From CBDVAK01 sp965371945 (lineage in GTDB: Bacteria > Pseudomonadota > Gammaproteobacteria > Competibacterales > JAHEDQ01), in contig CBDVAK010000086.1 in assembly GCA_965371945.1 (NCBI GenBank), positions 1 to 12,203 of the forward strand: a stretch of DNA of 12,203 nt, in the 5' to 3' direction. The translations under genes and the position numbers were made by a program. Under the pieces are notes generated by a model. The model saw only the letters and a program-made list of their open reading frames with translations. It did no database searches and was not told the origin of the DNA. This document shows positions 6,621 through 12,203 of this stretch, one piece after another. The first letter of the stretch is position 1. Every line of letters begins with the position of its first letter.

Positions 6621-9600
6621 GCACACTGGATTCGACCCGTTTCGAGTTCAGCGGCCACCAACTTGTCGAGGCCAGTGCCGGTACCGGCAAGACCCATGCG
6701 CTCACCAACCTCTATCTGAAACGGGTACTGCAGGGTGCGCCAGTCGAACAGATCCTGGTGGTCACCTTCACCAACGCGGCTACCGATGAGCTGCGTGGCC
6801 GCATCCGCCGTCGTCTGCAACAGGCCCACCTTGCGGTTCGCGACGAGCGCTGGTCCGACCCCGATCTCGCCGCCATGCTCGCGCATCTGGCGCTCACGCC
6901 GGAGAGCGCCGAACAACGGCTGCGGGGCGCAGTGGTCGCCATGGACGAGGCGGCTATCTACACCATCCATGGCTTCTGTCAACGCGCATTGGGTGAATTC
7001 GCCTTCTACAGCGGTATGCAATATGAGGTCGAGTTCGTCACCGACGAGCAACAATTGCTGCTGGAGACCGTGCACGACTACTGGCGAACCCAATTCTATC
7101 CGTTGACCACCGCCGCCATGTCAGCGGTGACACAAAAATGGACCACGCCGGACCAATTGCTGGCTGCCATTCGTCCCTATCTGTCGCGGCAGCTACTCAT
7201 CGATACCGGGTCTGAAGATATCGACGACGGCGATCTGGAAGCGGCTGTGGGCAATTTGAACGACTGCCGTAGCCAGCTGATCGAGGCGTGGTTCGATCAG
7301 GGCGAAACCGTGCATGAATGGTTGCTGAGACACCGGGACGCGCTCAACCGGCAAACCTACAGCGACAAATGGTTCGACCGACTGCCCACAACCTGGCAGG
7401 CGTTCGTCGACAGCAACGCGGCAGGATGCGAAATCGACCAGCGGTTGACTCTGAGCACGCTCTCCCAACGCTGCAAGAAGGGGCGGACACTGCCGGCGCA
7501 TCCTTTCTTTGCGCTGGCGCAGACCCTGGCGGATCAGCAGCAGGATCTGCAACTGCTCGCGGACCGGTTCCAGCGCCAGCAACTGCGCGATGCCATCGAA
7601 AAAGTGCGTGACTCCTATACGCTGCGCAAACGGCAACGTGGCGTGGTGACCGCCGACGATCTGCTGACGCTGCTGTTCGAGGCCTTGTCCGGTGACCGGG
7701 GCAAATTGTTGTCCGACCGGTTGCGGCAGCGCTACCCACTAGCCCTGGTGGACGAATTCCAGGATACCGACCCGTTGCAGTATCAGATCTTCAACCTCAT
7801 CTACGCGCACTCGAGTGCGAGCGCGCTGACCATGATCGGCGACCCCAAGCAGGCGATCTACGGGTTTCGTGGCGCAGACATCTTTACCTACATCCACGCC
7901 CGCCGCCACATCCCTGCGCGGCACCGCTACACACTCGATACCAACTGGCGTTCGACCGCCACACTGGTCCACGCCGTCAATACGCTGTTTCAGAGGCGCG
8001 ACGCCGCGTTCATCTATGAACGCGACATCCCGTTCATCCCCGCACACACCCCTGAACAGAACTCGCAGATGCCAGGCCAGTCCGGTGAACCCGGTGCCCT
8101 GGAGTTTTGGCTGCTGGAACGACCTGAAGACGACAAGAGCCAGTCCAAAGCGCTTGCCAAACAAGTGGCATACGAGCGCGCGGCACGGGCGGTGGCCAGC
8201 CACATCAGTGCGCTGCTGCGACCGGGGGGTCGTCAGGCGGATCAGGATCACGGCCCCGTGCCGGCGCGTGACGTGGCCGTGCTGGTCGGCACCCACCACC
8301 AGGCAAGACTGGTACGGGACGCGCTGCGCGCGGTGGGTCTGGGCAGCGCCTACATCGGCAGTGAGGACGTGTTTCAAAGCACTGAGGCCCGGGACCTCGA
8401 CCAACTGCTGACCGCGGTGGCCGATCCTGGCAACCGCTCTGCGCTGCGCAGTGCCATGGCAGTGCCTTTGTTGAACGAAACCTCACTATCCCTGTACCAG
8501 AGTTTCCACCAGGACGGCTTCTGGAACCCGATCATGCAGACCTTTGCGGACCTGCACCAAATTTGGTTGACCCAGGGGTTCATGGGGATGTTTCAGAACC
8601 TTTTACAGCATCTGGAGATCCCGCAGCGACTGGTCCGGCAGCCCGATGGCGAGCGCGCCCTCACCAATCTGCTGCAACTCGGCGAACTGCTGCAGTCGGT
8701 CAGCCTGCAACATCACAGCATGGATGATCTGCTGAGCTGGTACCGGGAGCGACTGTTGCTCGGTGACACCGGGGACGCCGCCAAGCTCCGTCTCGAGAGT
8801 GACGAGTCGTTGGTACAGATCGTCACTTTGCATCGCAGCAAGGGGTTGCAGTACCCGGTCGTGTATCTGCCTTTTCTGTGGCACTGCAAGCCGGTCGGGG
8901 ACGGTGAGTGCCTGTACCACGACGATAGCGACGCACTGGTGCTGGATCTTGCCGGTAGCGGCCAGGTACGTGCCGACCGCGAAAGACTGGCCGAGGATGT
9001 GAGGCTGCTGTACGTCGCGCTCACCCGTGCCCAAAGACGCAACTTCGTGGTCTGGGGGCATATCGGCCACAAAGGGGGAGCCAGCCACTCTGCGCTGGCA
9101 TGGCTGCTGCACTCGCGGGCCGACCCACAACAGTTGGAACAAGAGCCGTTGAACGCGATGCTGGGGATGCGGGACGCCGATGTGCGCTCGGACCTGGAAG
9201 ACGTCGCCCGGGTATCGGACGGCGCCATCGCCGTGCGGTCGTTGCCTGAGCCTGAGCAGGCCCGCCAAGCCATCATTGCCGAAACACCGGCCGGACTTCA
9301 AGCGCAGGCTTTTGAGGGCGCCATCGACACGCTTTGGCGGGTTTCGAGCTATACCGGTCTGACTCGCGGAGTACACAACCCGGTCGACCACGACAATGTG
9401 TCCTCCGACCTGGAACCGGAAATCGCCGCACAGGGCGTGTTCGCGTTTCCGCGTGGCGCACACGCCGGTAACTTTCTGCACGCTGTGCTCGAGCAGATCG
9501 AGCCCGGTGCATTCGAGCCGACGACCCTGGAGCCTCATCTTGACAGACTCATGCCACGCTATGGCATAGGCGAGAACTGGCGCCAGGAGCTGCTCGCCTG

Positions 9601-10153
9601 GTTGCAACGCATACTACGAACGCCGCTGGATGACAGCGGTCTGAGGTTGGACGCCATCGCTCGCGGACACTGCAGGGCTGAAATGGGGTTCTGGTTCTCA
9701 TGCGCGGCGTTCCAACGCCGGCATATCGAACAACTGCTGCGCAAGTACCGCGATGCCGAGGTCCCGCAACTCGCGTTTTCCAGTATGGAGGGGATGTTGA
9801 CAGGCCAGATCGACCTGGTATTCGAGCACGACGGGCGGTACTACCTGGCGGACTACAAATCCAATCACCTCGGCAACCGGGCCAGCGACTACCGGTACCC
9901 GCAACTGCTGAGCGCCATGCACCATCACCTCTACGACCTGCAATACCTGATCTACACGCTGGCATTGCACCGGTATCTGGCAACACGGCTGCCCGGGTAC
10001 CAGTACAAGCGCCATTTCGGTGGTGTTTTCTACCTGTTTCTGAGAGGCATGGATGGCAGCGGCAACACCGGAGTCTACCGCTGCAGGCCCGACCTGGAAA
10101 TCGTGGCGGAACTGGATGCAGTGTTCGGTGCGGGGGCCCGGAATGCTCACTGA
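6617..10153 (+). CDS. recB: RecBCD subunit beta (RecB), 3'-5' helicase and nuclease
   Basis: 1178 residues against 1180 in E. coli. RecB is the slow 3'-5' motor and sole nuclease of RecBCD and loads RecA after Chi. Superfamily 1 motifs in order: Walker A ASAGTGKT (19-26, K25), motif Ia VTFTNAATDELRGR (from 49), Walker B DEFQDTD (379-385), motif III GDPKQAIYGFRGAD (408-421), motif V TLHRSKGLQYPVVYLP (from 737) and motif VI YVALTRAQRR (799-808). The C-terminal nuclease has H955, D1066, D1079 and K1081, matching E. coli H956, D1067, D1080 and K1082 with a constant one-residue offset; DYKSN is intact. The enzyme should therefore be active. The start is GTG inside the recC stop (GTGA), with GGAGG at 6602-6606 ten bases upstream, indicating translational coupling. 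E. coli places ptrA between recC and recB; here there is no gap. The end overlaps recD by 11 bases. Confidence 0.98.
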   Translation: MSTLDSTRFEFSGHQLVEASAGTGKTHALTNLYLKRVLQGAPVEQILVVTFTNAATDELRGRIRRRLQQAHLAVRDERWSDPDLAAMLAHLALTPESAEQRLRGAVVAMDEAAIYTIHGFCQRALGEFAFYSGMQYEVEFVTDEQQLLLETVHDYWRTQFYPLTTAAMSAVTQKWTTPDQLLAAIRPYLSRQLLIDTGSEDIDDGDLEAAVGNLNDCRSQLIEAWFDQGETVHEWLLRHRDALNRQTYSDKWFDRLPTTWQAFVDSNAAGCEIDQRLTLSTLSQRCKKGRTLPAHPFFALAQTLADQQQDLQLLADRFQRQQLRDAIEKVRDSYTLRKRQRGVVTADDLLTLLFEALSGDRGKLLSDRLRQRYPLALVDEFQDTDPLQYQIFNLIYAHSSASALTMIGDPKQAIYGFRGADIFTYIHARRHIPARHRYTLDTNWRSTATLVHAVNTLFQRRDAAFIYERDIPFIPAHTPEQNSQMPGQSGEPGALEFWLLERPEDDKSQSKALAKQVAYERAARAVASHISALLRPGGRQADQDHGPVPARDVAVLVGTHHQARLVRDALRAVGLGSAYIGSEDVFQSTEARDLDQLLTAVADPGNRSALRSAMAVPLLNETSLSLYQSFHQDGFWNPIMQTFADLHQIWLTQGFMGMFQNLLQHLEIPQRLVRQPDGERALTNLLQLGELLQSVSLQHHSMDDLLSWYRERLLLGDTGDAAKLRLESDESLVQIVTLHRSKGLQYPVVYLPFLWHCKPVGDGECLYHDDSDALVLDLAGSGQVRADRERLAEDVRLLYVALTRAQRRNFVVWGHIGHKGGASHSALAWLLHSRADPQQLEQEPLNAMLGMRDADVRSDLEDVARVSDGAIAVRSLPEPEQARQAIIAETPAGLQAQAFEGAIDTLWRVSSYTGLTRGVHNPVDHDNVSSDLEPEIAAQGVFAFPRGAHAGNFLHAVLEQIEPGAFEPTTLEPHLDRLMPRYGIGENWRQELLAWLQRILRTPLDDSGLRLDAIARGHCRAEMGFWFSCAAFQRRHIEQLLRKYRDAEVPQLAFSSMEGMLTGQIDLVFEHDGRYYLADYKSNHLGNRASDYRYPQLLSAMHHHLYDLQYLIYTLALHRYLATRLPGYQYKRHFGGVFYLFLRGMDGSGNTGVYRCRPDLEIVAELDAVFGAGARNAH

Positions 10154-12005
10154 GTTACGCAAACTGATTGGCGCGGGCATCATCAGGCCCATCGACTACC
10201 ACTTTGCCGCGCTGGTCGGCGAGAAAGCCTCGGGGGACCGTGATCTGGTCACCCTGACCGCCTGTCTGGTGAGCTGGCGTAGCGGCAATGGTGACGTTTG
10301 CGTACCGCTGAAACGCTATGCCGGGCAACCGCTGTTCATCCCCGAGCGCCCCGATCTGCAACCATCGCTGGCGGATATTCCGGTACTGACCGCGCCACCT
10401 CTGGATGTATGGCGCCGCGCCTTGCTCGACTGCGACTGGGTGGGTCAGGGTGACGACTATCGGCCACTGATCATCGAACACGATTGTCTCTACCTGGCGC
10501 GCTACCGGGCATTCGAGCAATCAATTGCGGAGCATTTGCTGACACTGGCACGATCCACCCCGGAGGTCGATGAGCAACTGTTGCGAGCTGGCCTGTCCCG
10601 TCTGTTCGGACCCGCACCGCACTCTTCATCGAAGATCGACTGGCAGCGTCTGGCGGCCGCGATGGCGGTGATTGGTACATTCACTGTGATCTCGGGCGGC
10701 CCCGGTAGCGGCAAGACCGCCACGGTGGCGGCGCTCCTCACGTTGTTGTACGAGCAAGCACCCAATCAATTCGTTGCGCTGGTGGCGCCGACAGGCAAGG
10801 CCGCTACCCGTCTCAGCGAGTCGCTGCGGATGCGGATAGCGGACCTCAGCCACGACGCTGTGTGGCTGGATAAACTTGTGCCCGAGGCCCAAACCATACA
10901 CAGGCTGCTCGGCGCGAGCGGCGATGGCAGGTACCGCTACCACCGACACAACCCGCTACATCTGGATGCAGTGATCGTCGACGAAGCCTCGATGGTCGAC
11001 CTCACGCTGATGGCACGACTGATCGATGCGATGCCGCAAGATTGCCGCTTGATCCTGCTCGGTGACCGACATCAGCTGTCATCCGTAGAGGCGGGCAGCG
11101 TACTCGCGGACATATATGGCGACAGCGACGCAAGCCGACTCCCGCCGCAACTGCTCGCGCAACTGCTGCGAGTGCATGCAGTGTCTGAAGGCGCAATCAA
11201 CGCTGCCGTGGACGCGGCCCCGCTGGCTGGCTGCATCATCGAACTCAAACACAGCTACCGGTTTGCCGATGACAGCGGCATCGCCCGATTGGCGGACACC
11301 ATCAACGATCCGACCACGCCACCCACCAGTGCCCACCTGCGCACACTATTTCGCCAGTCCGCTGATCTGCACTGGATCAATGTAAGCACCGACAGCCTGC
11401 CGGAACAAGCGTTGCGTTGGGCGCTGGATCGATACCAGAGCTGCCTGGAATCCGACACGGTTGAGCAGGCCCTCGGTCGTTTCAGCGATGTCCAGGTCCT
11501 GTGCGCAACCCGCAACGGCCCTTTCGGAGTGAATGCGTTCAATTTGCTGGTCGAGGCCCGGCTCGGAGATGCTGGATTGATGGGTCCGGACAAGCTGCAT
11601 GGCCAACCGGTACTTATTACCCGAAACGACTACGAAGTCGGGCTGTTCAATGGTGATACCGGCCTGCTCTGGTACCAGGATGGCAGCATACTGGCTCACT
11701 TCCCGCAGACCGCTGGCGCCACCCGTGCCCTGGTGATCGCGCAACTGCCAGCCTGGCAGCCAGCATGGGCCATTACCGTGCACAAGAGTCAGGGATCGGA
11801 GTTCGGGGAAGTGCTGATGGTGCTGCCCGACCAGCCGCAGCCACTGGTATCCAGAGAACTGATCTACACGGGGGTGACCCGCGCCGCCCGTTCACTCACC
11901 ATCGCCAGCTCCGAGACAGTTCTGGTCAAGGCTTGCGCGACCCAACGCGAGCGAGCGTCCGGACTTCGGTTCCGCCTCGCCCACCCACCGGCAATACCCG
12001 TTTGA
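10143..12005 (+). CDS. recD: RecBCD subunit alpha (RecD), 5'-3' helicase
   Basis: 620 residues against 608 in E. coli. RecD is the fast 5'-3' motor of RecBCD and is needed to control the RecB nuclease. Residues 1-115 are the N-terminal domain that contacts RecC (MLTELRKLIGAGIIRPIDYH aligns with the E. coli start). Helicase motifs: Walker A GGPGSGKT (185-192, K191), Walker B VDEASMVD (279-286), GDRHQLSSVEAGSVLADI (307-324), HKSQGSEF (547-554) and the final YTGVTRAARSL (575-585). All are complete. An upstream in-frame ATG at 10053 would add 30 residues read from recB in another frame and unlike RecD, so the ATG at 10143 is chosen; it lies inside recB, giving an 11-base overlap and probable coupled translation. 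There is no clear Shine-Dalgarno, only a G-run near 10130-10136. Last gene of the operon; argA, next to recD in E. coli, is not seen in the 198 bases that follow. Confidence 0.97.
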   Translation: MLTELRKLIGAGIIRPIDYHFAALVGEKASGDRDLVTLTACLVSWRSGNGDVCVPLKRYAGQPLFIPERPDLQPSLADIPVLTAPPLDVWRRALLDCDWVGQGDDYRPLIIEHDCLYLARYRAFEQSIAEHLLTLARSTPEVDEQLLRAGLSRLFGPAPHSSSKIDWQRLAAAMAVIGTFTVISGGPGSGKTATVAALLTLLYEQAPNQFVALVAPTGKAATRLSESLRMRIADLSHDAVWLDKLVPEAQTIHRLLGASGDGRYRYHRHNPLHLDAVIVDEASMVDLTLMARLIDAMPQDCRLILLGDRHQLSSVEAGSVLADIYGDSDASRLPPQLLAQLLRVHAVSEGAINAAVDAAPLAGCIIELKHSYRFADDSGIARLADTINDPTTPPTSAHLRTLFRQSADLHWINVSTDSLPEQALRWALDRYQSCLESDTVEQALGRFSDVQVLCATRNGPFGVNAFNLLVEARLGDAGLMGPDKLHGQPVLITRNDYEVGLFNGDTGLLWYQDGSILAHFPQTAGATRALVIAQLPAWQPAWAITVHKSQGSEFGEVLMVLPDQPQPLVSRELIYTGVTRAARSLTIASSETVLVKACATQRERASGLRFRLAHPPAIPV

Positions 12006-12070
12006 CGTGGGTCCGATTGGCAGAGCGCAAGGTGGGTGCGGGCGGCAAAGCGTGAGGTGGGTGCGGGTGG
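12004..12070. repeat. Degenerate 25-bp tandem repeat at the recD stop
   Basis: Two units, 12022-12045 and 12047-12070, are identical at 20 of 24 positions and share the exact 13-base core AGGTGGGTGCGGG; they are spaced by 25 bases. A weaker third copy precedes them at 12004-12020 (GACGTGGGTCCGATTGG, 13 of 17 to the last unit), overlapping the final bases of the recD stop. Units are G-rich on the plus strand. It may be a replication-slippage product or part of a dispersed non-coding repeat. Confidence 0.6.
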
Positions 12071-12087
12071 TGCGATCCCGGGGTGTC

Positions 12088-12116
12088 CGGCGGCAGGGGT
12101 GAGGCGCATGCCGCCG
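12088..12116. terminator. GC-rich hairpin after recD, possible operon end
   Basis: CGGCGGCA (12088-12095) and TGCCGCCG (12109-12116) form a perfect 8-bp stem with a 13-base loop, starting 83 bases after the recD stop. No T-run follows, so it is not a classical intrinsic terminator. It could stabilise the 3' end of the recCBD message or be one arm of a larger palindromic repeat. It is the only strong hairpin seen between recD and the window end. Confidence 0.35.
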
Positions 12117-12120
12117 AGCG

Positions 12121-12203
12121 GGTTGGCCAGGGATGGCAAACCCAGGCCTTGCTAGCGAAGCAGGATTGCGTAGCGCGGCAAGCCGCCGGCAAGCCTACAG
12201 GGA
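12121..12203. repeat. Short repeated words, possible edge of a dispersed repeat
   Basis: No gene is visible here. The stretch contains GGCAAGCC twice (12177-12184 and 12188-12195, 11 bases apart) and TAGCGNNGCA twice, 18 bases apart (near 12153 and 12171). CTTGC near 12149 and GCAAG at 12179-12183 could pair across it. This density of short direct and inverted words in non-coding DNA is typical of small intergenic repeat elements, but the element would run past the window edge and no family is recognised. Confidence 0.3.

Noticed and set aside
8603..9607. Minus-strand open frame of 334 codons
   Set aside because: It is antisense to the conserved helicase and linker part of recB and has no recognisable domain or ribosome site.
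10053..10142. Longer recD start adding 30 residues
   Set aside because: The extra residues come from the recB coding region in another frame and do not resemble RecD; the ATG at 10143 aligns with the E. coli N-terminus.
11926..12192. Minus-strand frame over the recD end and the following gap, His/Pro/Ala-rich
   Set aside because: It overlaps conserved recD sequence and then repeats; the product is low-complexity, with no ribosome site or family resemblance.
12004..12203. CRISPR-like array at the right end
   Set aside because: Only two to three degenerate units follow each other without spacers of regular length, and no cas gene is present.

Overview
This is a GC-rich stretch of a proteobacterial chromosome, most likely from a gammaproteobacterium. 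The evidence is a RecBCD set whose three proteins can be followed against E. coli RecC, RecB and RecD almost residue by residue, plus an AsmA-family protein and a periplasmic Sel1/SPOR protein, both typical of Gram-negative envelopes. Genus cannot be told from this window. I see no tRNA, rRNA, CRISPR array, transposase, integrase or phage gene.

Left part (1-3356). An AsmA-family membrane-anchored protein runs leftward off the window edge (355 N-terminal residues present) behind a good sigma70-like promoter. It is divergent from a 159-residue 'host attachment' family protein (eRF1-like/baeRF group) on the plus strand. That gene converges on a secreted protein with four exact 36-residue Sel1 repeats and a C-terminal SPOR domain; a GC-rich 11-bp hairpin between the two stop codons probably ends both transcripts. 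A 404-bp divergent region then holds a possible 64-codon membrane micro-ORF with a TTG start, two adjacent small palindromes, and an extended -10 promoter for the next operon.

Right part (3357-12005). A tight operon recC-recB-recD fills about 8.6 kb. recC and recB overlap by 4 bases (GTGA), recB and recD by 11. There is no ptrA-like protease gene between recC and recB, as there is in E. coli. Together the products form RecBCD, the helicase-nuclease that loads on double-strand ends, unwinds with RecB (3'-5') and RecD (5'-3') motors, scans for Chi through RecC, and hands the 3' strand to RecA. Helicase motifs of RecB and RecD and the RecB nuclease residues are all intact. The Chi-reading face of RecC differs from E. 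coli at several positions, so the Chi sequence of this organism may not be the E. coli octamer.

Right end (12006-12203). No gene is visible. It holds a degenerate 25-bp tandem repeat that begins at the recD stop, a GC-rich hairpin, and short repeated words that look like a dispersed non-coding repeat cut by the window edge.

Overall this is a housekeeping region. I found no convincing new multi-gene system; the items most worth a second look are the RecC Chi-pocket substitutions, the repeats after recD, and the small ORF upstream of recC.
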